A stretch of DNA of 64,000 nucleotides from Auanema rhodensis (GCA_964057225.1 OZ059899.1:11098001-11162000), one strand, 5' to 3'. Counted from the stretch's first letter, positions 42,020-55,781 are shown. Numbers and translations are program-made. The notes: generated from the sequence alone by a model not told the origin.

Positions 42020-42612
42020 TACGAAAGTACGAAATAACAAAGCGCTGATTATAGGAAACGTGAATGAATGCAGATATTCTCAATTCCGATTCATTAACTA
42101 GATCGTGGTCAGCATTTTACAACATTGATAAAATAGAAACTGAGAAAAAAACATCAACAAATGACACTATTAACTTGGTTTTTTGAACAGCTTTTTTATA
42201 TTTCTTTTTTCACTATGAGAGAACTTATATTTATTGCTTTTTCAAAATTTTCCATTTTTAACATAATACATCTTGATTATCACACATTGAGAACAACAGT
42301 TGGCAATGTTGGTTGTCACGTCATATTTCATGCAGTTAGATTTTCAGACACATTAATACCTTTGACCATTCTTCTTATGAGTTTTGTAACAATAGATCGT
42401 AATAGGAAATGAATTGCTATAATATGAAAAAATACAAGACATAGTCAACATTGATTTCCGAAAATAGTATCATGTTTGCTTGTTATTCAATTAGAACACT
42501 TATTTTTTGATTGTTTTCTTGAAATATTCTTTTTTTTTCTTTAACAAAGTTATGACTGAGATCAAAATTTGAACTTACTTTTGAACAATTAAACAGAAAT
42601 ACAAAAAATATT

Positions 42613-42686
42613 TGCGGCCAGCAGGGGTCGAACCTGCGACCTTGGGCTTATTAGACCCACGCTCTAACCGACTGAGCTATGGCGGC
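42613..42686 (-). tRNA. tRNA-Ile(AAT), array copy 37, acceptor variant
   Basis: G70C acceptor mismatch. Confidence 0.85.
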
Positions 42687-43279
42687 TACGAAAGTACGAA
42701 ATAACAAAGCGCTGATTATAGGAAACGTGAATGAATGCAGATATTCTCAATTCCGATTCATTAACTAGATCGTGGTCAGCATTTTACAACATTGATAAAA
42801 TAGAAACTGAGAAAAAAACATCAACAAATGACACTATTAACTTGGTTTTTTGAACAGCTTTTTTATATTTCTTTTTTCACTATGAGAGAACTTATATTTA
42901 TTGCTTTTTCAAAATTTTCCATTTTTAACATAATACATCTTGATTATCACACATTGAGAACAACAGTTGGCAATGTTGGTTGTCACGTCATATTTCATGC
43001 AGTTAGATTTTCAGACACATTAATACCTTTGACCATTCTTCTTATGAGTTTTGTAACGATAGATCGTAATAGGAAATGAATTGGTATAATATGAAAAAAT
43101 ACAAGACATAGTCAACATTGATTTCCCCAAATAGTATCATGTTTGCTTGTTATTCAATTAGAACACTTATTTTTTGATTGTTTTCTTGAAATATTCTTTT
43201 TTTTTCTTTAACAAAGTTATGACTGAGATCAAAATTTGAACTTACTTTTGAACAATTAAACAGAAATTTAAAAAATATT

Positions 43280-43353
43280 TGCCGCCAGCAGGGGTCGAAC
43301 CTGCGACCTTGGGCTTATTAGACCCACGCTCTAACCGACTGAGCTATGGCGGC
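43280..43353 (-). tRNA. tRNA-Ile(AAT), array copy 38
   Basis: Consensus sequence. Confidence 0.95.
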
Positions 43354-43946
43354 TACGAAAGTACGAAATAACAAAGCGTTGATTATAGGAAACGTGAATG
43401 AATGCAGATATTCTCAATTCCGATTCATTAACTAGATCGCGGTCAGCATTTTACAACATTGATAAAATAGAAACTGAGAAAAAAACATCAACAAATGACA
43501 CTATTAACTTGGTTTTTTGAACAGCTTTTTTATATTTCTTTTTTCACTATGAGAGAACTTATATTTATTGCTTTTTCAAAATTTTCCATTTTTAACATAA
43601 TACATCTTGACTATCACACATTGAGAACAACAGTTGGCAATGTTGGTTGTCACGTCATATTTCATGCAGTTAGATTTTCAGACACATTAATACCTTTGAC
43701 CATTCTTCTTATGAGTTTTGTAACGATAGATCGTAATAGGAAATGAATTGGTATAATATGAAAAAATACAAGACATAGTCAACATTGATTTCCCCAAATA
43801 GTATCATGTTTGCTTGTTATTCAATTAGAACACTTATTTTTTGATTGTTTTCTTGAAATATTCTTTTTTTTTCTTTAACAAAGTTATGACTGAGATCAAA
43901 ATTTGAACTTACTTTTGAACAATTAAACAGAAATTTAAAAAATATT

Positions 43947-44020
43947 TGCCGCCAGCAGGGGTCGAACCTGCGACCTTGGGCTTATTAGACCCACGCTCTA
44001 ACCGACTGAGCTATGGCGGC
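43947..44020 (-). tRNA. tRNA-Ile(AAT), array copy 39
   Basis: Consensus sequence. Confidence 0.95.
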
Positions 44021-44613
44021 TACGAAAGTACGAAATAACAAAGCGCTGATTATAGGAAACGTGAATGAATGCAGATATTCTCAATTCCGATTCATTAACT
44101 AGATCGTGGTCAGCATTTTACAACATTGATAAAATAGAAACTGAGAAAAATACATCAACAAATGACACTATTAACTTGGTTTTTTGAACAGCTTTTTTAT
44201 ATTTCTTTTTTCACTATGAGAGAACTTATATTTATTGCTTTTTCAAAATTTTCCATTTTTAACATTATACATCTTGACTATCACACATTGAGAACAACAG
44301 TTGGCAATGTTGGTTGTCACGTCATATTTCATGCAGTTAGATTTTCAGACACATTAATACCTTTGACCATTCTTCTTATGAGTTTTGTAACAATAGATCG
44401 TAATAGGAAATGAATTGCTATAATATGAAAAAATACAAGACATAGTCAACATTGATTTCCGAAAATAGTATCATGTTTGCTTGTTATTCAATTAGAACAC
44501 TTATTTTTTGATTGTTTTCTTGAAATATTCTTTTTTTTTCTTTAACAAAGTTATGACTGAGATCAAAATTTGAACTTACTTTTGAACAATTAAACAGAAA
44601 TACAAAAAATATT

Positions 44614-44687
44614 TGCGGCCAGCAGGGGTCAAACCTGCGACCTTGGGCTTATTAGACCCACGCTCTAACCGACTGAGCTATGGCGGC
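44614..44687 (-). tRNA. tRNA-Ile(AAT), array copy 40, likely inactive
   Basis: G70C plus C56T, exactly 4,824 bp from the same variant at 39790. Confidence 0.78.
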
Positions 44688-45280
44688 TACGAAAGTACGA
44701 AATAACAAAGCGCTGATTATAGGAAACGTGAATGAATGCAGATATTCTCAATTCCGATTCATTAACTAGATCGTGGTCAGCATTTTACAACATTGATAAA
44801 ATAGAAACTGAGAAAAAAACATCAACAAATGACACTATTAACTTGGTTTTTTGAACAGCTTTTTTATATTTCTTTTTTCACTATGAGAGAACTTATATTT
44901 ATTGCTTTTTCAAAATTTTCCATTTTTAACATAATACATCTTGACTATCACACATTGAGAACAACAGTTGGCAATGTTGGTTGTCACGTCATATTTCATG
45001 CAGTTAGATTTTCAGACACATTAATACCTTTGACCATTCTTCTTATGAGTTTTGTAACGATAGATCGTAATAGGAAATGAATTGCTATAATATGAAAAAA
45101 TACAAGACATAGTCAACATTGATTTCCCCAAATAGTATCATGTTTGCTTGTTATTCAATTAGAACACTTATTTTTTGATTGTTTTCTTGAAATATTCTTT
45201 TTTTTTCTTTAACAAAGTTATGACTGAGATCAAAATTTGAACTTACTTTTGAACAATTAAACAGAAATTTAAAAAATATT

Positions 45281-45354
45281 TGCCGCCAGCAGGGGTCGAA
45301 CCTGCGATCTTGGGCTTATTAGACCCACGCTCTAACCGACTGAGCTATGGCGGC
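45281..45354 (-). tRNA. tRNA-Ile(AAT), array copy 41, variant
   Basis: G46A, exactly 4,824 bp from the same variant at 40457. Confidence 0.9.
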
Positions 45355-45691
45355 TACGAAAGTACGAAATAACAAAGCGCTGATTATAGGAAACGTGAAT
45401 GAATGCAGATATTCTCAATTCCGATTCATTAACTAGATCGTGGTCAGCATTTTACAACATTGATAAAATAGAAACTGAGAAAAAAACATCAACAAATGAC
45501 ACTATTAACTTGGTTTTTTTAACAGCTTTTTTATATTTCTTTTTTCACTATGAGAGAACTTATATTTATTGCTTTTTCAAAATTTTCCATTTTTAACATT
45601 ATACATCTTGACTATCACACATTGAGAACAACAGTTGGCAATGTTGGTTGTCACGTCATATTTCATGAAAAACAGAAATTTAAAAAATATT

Positions 45692-45765
45692 TGCCGCCAG
45701 CAGGGGTCGAACCTGCGACCTTGGGCTTATTAGACCCACGCTCTAACCGACTGAGCTATGGCGGC
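45692..45765 (-). tRNA. tRNA-Ile(AAT), array copy 42
   Basis: Consensus; short unit. Confidence 0.95.
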
Positions 45766-46358
45766 TACGAAAGTACGAAATAACGAAGCGCTGATTATAG
45801 GAAACGTGAATGAATGCAGATATTCTCAATTCCGATTCATTAACTAGATCGTGGTCAGCATTTTACAACATTGATAAAATAGAAACTGAGAAAAAAACAT
45901 CAACAAATGACACTATTAACTTGGTTTTTTGAACAGCTTTTTTATATTTCTTTTTTCACTATGAGAGAACTTATATTTATTGCTTTTTCAAAATTTTCCA
46001 TTTTTAACATAATACATCTTGACTATCACACATTGAGAACAACAGTTGGCAATGTTGGTTGTCACGTCATATTTCATGCAGTTAGATTTTCAGACACATT
46101 AATACCTTTGACCATTCTTCTTATGAGTTTTGTAACAATAGATCGTAATAGGAAATGAATTGCTATAATATGAAAAAATACAAGACATAGTCAACATTGA
46201 TTTCCGAAAATAGTATCATGTTTGCTTGTTATTCAATTAGAACACTTATTTTTTGATTGTTTTCTTGAAATATTCTTTTTTTTTCTTTAACAAAGTTATG
46301 ACTGAGATCAAAATTTGAACTTACTTTTGAACAATTAAACAGAAATACAAAAAATATT

Positions 46359-46432
46359 TGCGGCCAGCAGGGGTCGAACCTGCGACCTTGGGCTTATTAG
46401 ACCCACGCTCTAACCGACTGAGCTATGGCGGC
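46359..46432 (-). tRNA. tRNA-Ile(AAT), array copy 43, acceptor variant
   Basis: G70C acceptor mismatch. Confidence 0.85.
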
Positions 46433-47025
46433 TACGAAAGTACGAAATAACAAAGCGCTGATTATAGGAAACGTGAATGAATGCAGATATTCTCAATTCC
46501 GATTCATTAACTAGATCGTGGTCAGCATTTTACAACATTGATAAAATAGAAACTGAGAAAAAAACATCAACAAATGACACTATTAACTTGGTTTTTTGAA
46601 CAGCTTTTTTATATTTCTTTTTTCACTATGAGAGAACTTATATTTATTGCTTTTTCAAAATTTTCCATTTTTAACATAATACATCTTGACTATCACACAT
46701 TGAGAACAACAGTTGGCAATGTTGGTTGTCACGTCATATTTCATGCAGTTAGATTTTCAGACACATTAATACCTTTGACCATTCTTCTTATGAGTTTTGT
46801 AACGATAGATCGTAATAGGAAATGAATTGCTATAATATGAAAAAATACAAGACATAGTCAACATTGATTTCCCCAAATAGTATCATGTTTGCTTGTTATT
46901 CAATTAGAACACTTATTTTTTGATTGTTTTCTTGAAATATTCTTTTTTTTTCTTTAACAAAGTTATGACTGAGATCAAAATTTGAACTTACTTTTGAACA
47001 ATTAAACAGAAATTTAAAAAATATT

Positions 47026-47099
47026 TGCCGCCAGCAGGGGTCGAACCTGCGACCTTGGGCTTATTAGACCCACGCTCTAACCGACTGAGCTATGGCGGC
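47026..47099 (-). tRNA. tRNA-Ile(AAT), array copy 44
   Basis: Consensus sequence. Confidence 0.95.
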
Positions 47100-47436
47100 T
47101 ACGAAAGTACGAAATAACAAAGCGCTGATTATAGGAAACGTGAATGAATGCAGATATTCTCAATTCCGATTCATTAACTAGATCGTGGTCAGCATTTTAC
47201 AACATTGATAAAATAGAAACTGAGAAAAAAACATCAACAAATGACACTATTAACTTGGTTTTTTTAACAGCTTTTTTATATTTCTTTTTTCACTATGAGA
47301 GAACTTATATTTATTGCTTTTTCAAAATTTTCCATTTTTAACATTATACATCTTGACTATCACACATTGAGAACAACAGTTGGCAATGTTGGTTGTCACG
47401 TCATATTTCATGAAAAACAGAAATTTAAAAAATATT

Positions 47437-47510
47437 TGCCGCCAGCAGGGGTCGAACCTGCGACCTTGGGCTTATTAGACCCACGCTCTAACCGACTGAG
47501 CTATGGCGGC
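47437..47510 (-). tRNA. tRNA-Ile(AAT), array copy 45
   Basis: Consensus; short unit. Confidence 0.95.
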
Positions 47511-48103
47511 TACGAAAGTACGAAATAACGAAGCGCTGATTATAGGAAACGTGAATGAATGCAGATATTCTCAATTCCGATTCATTAACTAGATCGTGGT
47601 CAGCATTTTACAACATTGATAAAATAGAAACTGAGAAAAAAACATCAACAAATGACACTATTAACTTGGTTTTTTGAACAGCTTTTTTATATTTCTTTTT
47701 TCACTATGAGAGAACTTATATTTATTGCTTTTTCAAAATTTTCCATTTTTAACATAATACATCTTGACTATCACACATTGAGAACAACAGTTGGCAATGT
47801 TGGTTGTCACGTCATATTTCATGCAGTTAGATTTTCAGACACATTAATACCTTTGACCATTCTTCTTATGAGTTTTGTAACAATAGATCGTAATAGGAAA
47901 TGAATTGCTATAATATGAAAAAATACAAGACATAGTCAACATTGATTTCCGAAAATAGTATCATGTTTGCTTGTTATTCAATTAGAACACTTATTTTTTG
48001 ATTGTTTTCTTGAAATATTCTTTTTTTTTCTTTAACAAAGTTATGACTGAGATCAAAATTTGAACTTACTTTTGAACAATTAAACAGAAATTTAAAAAAT
48101 ATT

Positions 48104-48177
48104 TGCCGCCAGCAGGGGTCGAACCTGCGACCTTGGGCTTATTAGACCCACGCTCTAACCGACTGAGCTATGGCGGC
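48104..48177 (-). tRNA. tRNA-Ile(AAT), array copy 46
   Basis: Consensus; the upstream TATA-like element reads CATAAT. Confidence 0.95.
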
Positions 48178-48770
48178 TACGAAAGTACGAAATAACAAAG
48201 CGCTGATTATGGGAAACGTGAATGAATGCAGATATTCTCAATTCCGATTCATTAACTAGATCGTGGTCAGCATTTTACAACATTGATAAAATAGAAACTG
48301 AGAAAAATACATCAACAAATGACACTATTAACTTGGTTTTTTGAACAGCTTTTTTATATTTCTTTTTTCACTATGAGAGAACTTATATTTATTGCTTTTT
48401 CAAAATTTTCCATTTTTAACATTATACATCTTGACTATCACACATTGAGAACAACAGTTGGCAATGTTGGTTGTCACGTCATATTTCATGCAGTTAGATT
48501 TTCAGACACATTAATACCTTTGACCATTCTTCTTATGAGTTTTGTAACGATAGATCGTAATAGGAAATGAATTGGTATAATATGAAAAAATACAAGACAT
48601 AGTCAACATTGATTTCCCCAAATAGTATCATGTTTGCTTGTTATTCAATTAGAACACTTATTTTTTGATTGTTTTCTTGAAATATTCTTTTTTTTTCTTT
48701 AACAAAGTTATGACTGAGATCAAAATTTGAACTTACTTTTGAACAATTAAACAGAAATTTAAAAAATATT

Positions 48771-48844
48771 TGCCGCCAGCAGGGGTCGAACCTGCGACCT
48801 TGGGCTTATTAGACCCACGCTCTAACCGACTGAGCTATGGCGGC
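48771..48844 (-). tRNA. tRNA-Ile(AAT), array copy 47
   Basis: Consensus sequence. Confidence 0.95.
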
Positions 48845-49181
48845 TACGAAAGTACGAAATAACAAAGCGCTGATTATAGGAAACGTGAATGAATGCAGAT
48901 ATTCTCAATTCCGATTCATTAACTAGATCGTGGTCAGCATTTTACAACATTGATAAAATAGAAACTGAGAAAAAAACATCAACAAATGACACTATTAACT
49001 TGGTTTTTTTAACAGCTTTTTTATATTTCTTTTTTCACTATGAGAGAACTTATATTTATTGCTTTTTCAAAATTTTCCATTTTTAACATTATACATCTTG
49101 ACTATCACACATTGAGAACAACAGTTGGCAATGTTGGTTGTCACGTCATATTTCATGAAAAACAGAAATTTAAAAAATATT

Positions 49182-49255
49182 TGCCGCCAGCAGGGGTCGA
49201 ACCTGCGACCTTGGGCTTATTAGACCCACGCTCTAACCGACTGAGCTATGGCGGC
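49182..49255 (-). tRNA. tRNA-Ile(AAT), array copy 48
   Basis: Consensus; short unit. Confidence 0.95.
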
Positions 49256-49848
49256 TACGAAAGTACGAAATAACAAAGCGCTGATTATAGGAAACGTGAA
49301 TGAATGCAGATATTCTCAATTCCGATTCATTAACTAGATCGTGGTCAGCATTTTACAACATTGATAAAATAGAAACTGAGAAAAAAACATCAACAAATGA
49401 CACTATTAACTTGGTTTTTTGAACAGCTTTTTTATATTTCTTTTTTCACTATGAGAGAACTTATATTTATTGCTTTTTCAAAATTTTCCATTTTTAACAT
49501 AATACATCTTGACTATCACACATTGAGAACAACAGTTGGCAATGTTGGTTGTCACGTCATATTTCATGCAGTTAGATTTTCAGACACATTAATACCTTTG
49601 ACCATTCTTCTTATGAGTTTTGTAACGATAGATCGTAATAGGAAATGAATTGGTATAATATGAAAAAATACAAGACATAGTCAACATTGATTTCCCCAAA
49701 TAGTATCATGTTTGCTTGTTATTCAATTAGAACACTTATTTTTTGATTGTTTTCTTGAAATATTCTTTTTTTTTCTTTAACAAAGTTATGACTGAGATCA
49801 AAATTTGAACTTACTTTTGAACAATTAAACAGAAATTTAAAAAATATT

Positions 49849-49922
49849 TGCCGCCAGCAGGGGTCGAACCTGCGACCTTGGGCTTATTAGACCCACGCTC
49901 TAACCGACTGAGCTATGGCGGC
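49849..49922 (-). tRNA. tRNA-Ile(AAT), array copy 49
   Basis: Consensus; upstream element reads CATAAT, as 1,745 bp earlier. Confidence 0.95.
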
Positions 49923-50515
49923 TACGAAAGTACGAAATAACAAAGCGCTGATTATGGGAAACGTGAATGAATGCAGATATTCTCAATTCCGATTCATTAA
50001 CTAGATCGTGGTCAGCATTTTACAACATTGATAAAATAGAAACTGAGAAAAATACATCAACAAATGACACTATTAACTTGGTTTTTTGAACAGCTTTTTT
50101 ATATTTCTTTTTTCACTATGAGAGAACTTATATTTATTGCTTTTTCAAAATTTTCCATTTTTAACATTATACATCTTGACTATCACACATTGAGAACAAC
50201 AGTTGGCAATGTTGGTTGTCACGTCATATTTCATGCAGTTAGATTTTCAGACACATTAATACCTTTGACCATTCTTCTTATGAGTTTTGTAACGATAGAT
50301 CGTAATAGGAAATGAATTGGTATAATATGAAAAAATACAAGACATAGTCAACATTGATTTCCCCAAATAGTATCATGTTTGCTTGTTATTCAATTAGAAC
50401 ACTTATTTTTTGATTGTTTTCTTGAAATATTCTTTTTTTTTCTTTAACAAAGTTATGACTGAGATCAAAATTTGAACTTACTTTTGAACAATTAAACAGA
50501 AATTTAAAAAATATT

Positions 50516-50589
50516 TGCCGCCAGCAGGGGTCGAACCTGCGACCTTGGGCTTATTAGACCCACGCTCTAACCGACTGAGCTATGGCGGC
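50516..50589 (-). tRNA. tRNA-Ile(AAT), array copy 50
   Basis: Consensus sequence. Confidence 0.95.
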
Positions 50590-50926
50590 TACGAAAGTAC
50601 GAAATAACAAAGCGCTGATTATAGGAAACGTGAATGAATGCAGATATTCTCAATTCCGATTCATTAACTAGATCGTGGTCAGCATTTTACAACATTGATA
50701 AAATAGAAACTGAGAAAAAAACATCAACAAATGACACTATTAACTTGGTTTTTTTAACAGCTTTTTTATATTTCTTTTTTCACTATGAGAGAACTTATAT
50801 TTATTGCTTTTTCAAAATTTTCCATTTTTAACATTATACATCTTGACTATCACACATTGAGAACAACAGTTGGCAATGTTGGTTGTCACGTCATATTTCA
50901 TGAAAAACAGAAATTTAAAAAATATT

Positions 50927-51000
50927 TGCCGCCAGCAGGGGTCGAACCTGCGACCTTGGGCTTATTAGACCCACGCTCTAACCGACTGAGCTATGGCGGC
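50927..51000 (-). tRNA. tRNA-Ile(AAT), array copy 51
   Basis: Consensus; short unit. Confidence 0.95.
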
Positions 51001-51336
51001 TACGAAAGTACGAAATAACAAAGCGCTGATTATAGGAAACGTGAATGAATGCAGATATTCTCAATTCCGATTCATTAACTAGATCGTGGTCAGCATTTTA
51101 CAACATTGATAAAATAGAAACTGAGAAAAAAACATCAACAAATGACACTATTAACTTGGTTTTTTGAACAGCTTTTTTATATTTCTTTTTTCACTATGAG
51201 AGAACTTATATTTATTGCTTTTTCAAAATTTTCCATTTTCAACATTATACATCTTGACTATCACACATTGAGAACAAAGTTGGCAATGTTGGTTGTCACG
51301 TCATATTTCATGAAAAACAGAAATTTAAAAAATATT

Positions 51337-51410
51337 TGCCGCCAGCCGGGGTCGAACCTGCGACCTTGGGCTTATTAGACCCACGCTCTAACCGACTGAG
51401 CTATGGCGGC
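51337..51410 (-). tRNA. tRNA-Ile(AAT), array copy 52, T-stem variant
   Basis: T63G breaks the A51 pair in the T stem; short unit left of the last LTR1. Confidence 0.85.
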
Positions 51411-51480
51411 TACGAAAGTACGAAATAACAAAGCGCTGATTATAGGAAACGTGAATGAATGCAGATATTCTCAATTCCGA

Positions 51481-51723
51481 TGTGGCGTTATACCGCAAGT
51501 GTATAATATGGTTGGAAGTAAAACACAAAGCGAATATGTAGAAAAAGGTTTATTGATGAATTAACAAGACAAGCACGGAATAGAATCACTGACTGCGAAC
51601 GTGGAAAAATGTAAGACTGTCCTCCGTTGTTGGGCGGTCTTCCGAAATAAACTGTTACTTATGCCACATGTTAACACATATGTTATGCATATGTGTTTTG
51701 ATATAGTTACAAAGGAAGGAGAT

Positions 51724-51781
<58 letters not shown>

Positions 51782-51838
51782 ATATATATAGAGAGAGATA
51801 GAGATAACAAAAACAAAACCTACTCGCTTATCGCGACA
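51481..51838 (+). mobile_element. Solo LTR1, last copy, 358 bp
   Basis: Same position in a unit as the others; the longest GA tract of all copies (about 51726-51777). Preceded, like the others, by a short unit. Confidence 0.88.
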
Positions 51839-52366
51839 TCCGATTCATTAACTAGATCGTGGTCAGCATTTTACAACATTGATAAAATAGAAACTGAGAA
51901 AAAAACATCAACAAATGACACTATTAACTTGGTTTTTTGAACAGCTTTTTTATATTTCTTTTTTCACTATGAGAGAACTTATATTAATTGCTTTTTCAAA
52001 ATTTTCCATTTTTAACATTATACATCTTGACTATCACACATTGAGAACAACAGTTGGCAATGTTGGTTGTCACGTCATATTTCATGCAGTTAGATTTTCA
52101 GACACATTAATACCTTTGACCATTCTTCTTATGAGTTTTGTAACGATAGATCGTAATAGGAAATGAATTGCTATAATATGAAAAAATACAAGACATAGTC
52201 AACATTGATTTCCGAAAATAGTATCATGTTTGCTTGTTATTCAATTAGAACACTTATTTTTTGATTGTTTTCTTCAAATATTCTTTTTTTTTCTTTAACA
52301 AAGTTATGACTGAGATCAAAATTTGAACTTACTTTTGAACAATTAAACAGAAATATAAAAAATATT

Positions 52367-52440
52367 TGCCGCCAGCAGGGGTCGAACCTGCGACCTTGGG
52401 CTTATTAGACCCACGCTCTAACCGACTGAGCTATGGCGGC
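52367..52440 (-). tRNA. tRNA-Ile(AAT), array copy 53
   Basis: Consensus sequence. Confidence 0.95.
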
Positions 52441-53039
52441 TACGAAAGTACGAAATAACAAAGCGCTGATTATAGGAAACGTGAATGAATGCAGATATTC
52501 TCAATTCCGATTCATTAACTAGATCGTGGTCAGCATTTTACAACATTGATAAAATAGAAACTGAGAAAAAAACATCAACAAATGACACTATTAACTTGGT
52601 TTTTTGAACAGCTTTTTTATATTTCTTTTTTCACTATGAGAGAACTTATATTTATTGCTTTTTCAAAATTTTCCATTTTTAACATAATACATCTTGACTA
52701 TCACACATTGAGAACAACAGTTGGCAATGTTGGTTGTCACATCATATTTCATGCAGTTAGATTTTCAGACACATTAATACCTTTGACCATTCTTCTTATG
52801 AGTTTTGTAACGATAACGATAAATCGTAATAGGAAATGAATTGATATAATATGAAAAAATACAAGACATAGTCAACATTGATTTCCCCAAATAGTATCAT
52901 GTTTGCTTGTTATTCAATTAGAACACTTATTTTTTGATTGTTTTCTTCAAATATTCTTTTTTTTTCTTTAACAAAGTTATGACTGAGATCAAAATTTGAA
53001 CTTACTTTTGAACAATTAAACAGAAATTTAAAAAATATT

Positions 53040-53113
53040 TGCCGCCAGCAGGGGTCGAACCTGCGACCTTGGGCATATTAGACCCACGCTCTAACCGACT
53101 GAGCTATGGCGGC
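53040..53113 (-). tRNA. tRNA-Ile(AAT), array copy 54, loop variant
   Basis: A38T in the anticodon loop. Confidence 0.9.
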
Positions 53114-53706
53114 TACGAAAGTACGAAATAACAAAGCGCTGATTATAGGAAACGTGAATGAATGCAGATATTCTCAATTCCGATTCATTAACTAGATCGT
53201 GGTCAGCATTTTACAACATTGATAAAATAGAAACTGAGAAAAAAACATCAACAAATGACACTATTAACTTGGTTTTTTGAACAGCATTTTTATATTTCTT
53301 TTTTCACTATGAGAGAACTTATATTTATTGCTTTTTCAAAATTTTCCATTTTTAACATTATACATCTTGACTATCACACATTGAGAACAACAGTTGGCAA
53401 TATTGGTTGTCACGTCATATTTCATGCAGTTAGATTTTCAGACACATTAATACCTTTGACCATTCTTCTTATGAGTTTTGTAACGATAGATCGTAATAGG
53501 AAATGAATTGCTATAATATGAAAAAATACAAGACATAGTCAACATTGATTTCCGAAAATAGTATCATGTTTGCTTGTTATTCAATTAGAACACTTATTTT
53601 TTGATTGTTTTCTTGAAATATTCTTTTTTTTTCTTCAACAAAGTTATGACTGAGATCAAAATTTGAACTTACTTTTGAACAATTAAACAGAAATTTAAAA
53701 AATATT

Positions 53707-53780
53707 TGCCGCCAGCAGGGGTCGAACCTGCGACCTTGGGCTTATTAGACCCACGCTCTAACCGACTGAGCTATGGCGGC
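53707..53780 (-). tRNA. tRNA-Ile(AAT), array copy 55
   Basis: Consensus sequence. Confidence 0.95.
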
Positions 53781-54373
53781 TACGAAAGTACGAAATAACA
53801 AAGCGCTGATTATAGGAAACGTGAATGAATGCAGATATTCTCAATTCCGATTCATTAACTAGATCGTGGTCAGCATTTTACAACATTGATAAAATAGAAA
53901 CTGAGAAAAAAACATCAACAAATGACACTATTAACTTGGTTTTTTGAACAGCATTTTTATATTTTTTTTTTCACTCTGAGAGAACTTATATTCATTGATT
54001 TTTCAAAATTTTCCATTTTTAACATTATACATCTTGACTATCACACATTGAGAACAACAGTTGGCAATATTGGTTGTCACGTCATATTTCATGCAGTTAG
54101 ATTTTCAGACACATTAATACCTTTGACCATTCTTCTTATGAGTTTTGTAACGATAGATCGTAATAGGAAATGAATTGCTATAATATGAAAAAATACAAGA
54201 CATAGTCAACATTGATTTCCCCAAATAGTATCATGTTTGCTTGTTATTCAATTAGAACACTTATTTTTTGATTGTTTTCTTCAAATATTCTTTTTTTTTC
54301 TTTAACAAAGTTATGACTGAGATCAAAATTTGAACTTACTTTTGAACAATTAAACAGAAATTTAAAAAATATT

Positions 54374-54447
54374 TGCCGCCAGCAGGGGTCGAACCTGCGA
54401 CCTTGGGCTTATTAGACCCACGCTCTAACCGACTGAGCTATGGCGGC
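54374..54447 (-). tRNA. tRNA-Ile(AAT), array copy 56
   Basis: Consensus sequence. Confidence 0.95.
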
Positions 54448-55041
54448 TACGAAAGTACGAAATAACAAAGCGCTGATTATAGGAAACGTGAATGAATGCA
54501 GATATTCTCAATTCCGATTCATTAACTAGATCGTGGTCAGCATTTTACAACATTGATAAAATAGAAACTGAGAAAAAAACATCAACAAATGACACTATTA
54601 ACTTGGTTTTTTGAACAGCATTTTTATATTTCTTTTTTCACTCTGAGAGAACTTATATTCATTGATTTTTCAAAATTTTCCATTTTTTAACATTATACAT
54701 CTTGACTATCACACATTGAGAACAACAGTTGGCAATATTGGTTGTCACGTCATATTTCATGCAGTTAGATTTTCAGACACATTAATACCTTGGACCATTC
54801 TTCTTATGAGTTTTGTAACGATAGATCGTAATAGGAAATGAATTGGTATAATATGAAAAAATACAAGACATAGTCAACATTGATTTCCCCAAATAGTATC
54901 ATGTTTGCTTGTTATTCAATTAGAACACTTATTTTTTGATTGTTTTCTTGAAATATTCTTTTTTTTTCTTTAACAAAGTTATGACTGAGATCAAAATTTG
55001 AACTTACTTTTGAACAATTAAACAGAAATTTAAAAAATATT

Positions 55042-55115
55042 TGCCGCCAGCAGGGGTCGAACCTGCGACCTTGGGCTTATTAGACCCACGCTCTAACCGA
55101 CTGAGCTATGGCGGC
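55042..55115 (-). tRNA. tRNA-Ile(AAT), array copy 57
   Basis: Consensus sequence. Confidence 0.95.
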
Positions 55116-55707
55116 TACGAAAGTACGAAATAACAAAGCGCTGATTATAGGAAACGTGAATGAATGCAGATATTCTCAATTCCGATTCATTAACTAGATC
55201 GTGGTCAGCATTTTACAACATTGATAAAATAGAAACTGAGAAAAAAACATCAACAAATGACACTATTAACTTGGTTTTTTGAACAGCATTTTTATATTTT
55301 TTTTTTCACTCTGAGAGAACTTATATTCATTGATTTTTCAAAATTTTCCATTTTTAACATTATACATCTTGACTATCACACATTGAGAACAACAGTTGGC
55401 AATATTGGTTGTCACGTCATATTTCATGCAGTTAGATTTTCAGACACATTAATACCTTTGACCATTCTTCTTATGAGTTTTGTAACGATAGATCGTAATA
55501 GGAAATGAATTGCTATAATATGAAAAAATACAAGACATAGTCAACATTGATTTCCCCAAATAGTATCATGTTTGCTTGTTATTCAATTAGAACACTTATT
55601 TTTTGATTGTTTTCTTCAAATATTCTTTTTTTTCTTTAACAAAGTTATGACTGAGATCAAAATTTGAACTTACTTTTGAACAATTAAACAGAAATTTAAA
55701 AAATATT

Positions 55708-55781
55708 TGCCGCCAGCAGGGGTCGAACCTGCGACCTTGGGCTTATTAGACCCACGCTCTAACCGACTGAGCTATGGCGGC
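55708..55781 (-). tRNA. tRNA-Ile(AAT), array copy 58
   Basis: Consensus sequence. Confidence 0.95.

Larger units (their letters stand above)
38004..45495. repeat. 4,824-bp block duplication inside the array
   Basis: Units at 38004, 38671, 39338, 40005 and 40672 recur at 42828, 43495, 44162, 44829 and 45496. Private tRNA variants (C56T, G46A) and a rare GATTATC change are reproduced at the same offset. Confidence 0.85.
44162..51141. repeat. Four copies of a 1,745-bp higher-order repeat
   Basis: Equivalent points lie at 44162, 45907, 47652, 49397 and 51142, exactly 1,745 bp apart. Each consists of two 667-bp units and one 411-bp unit, with three tRNA-Ile genes. Confidence 0.88.
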
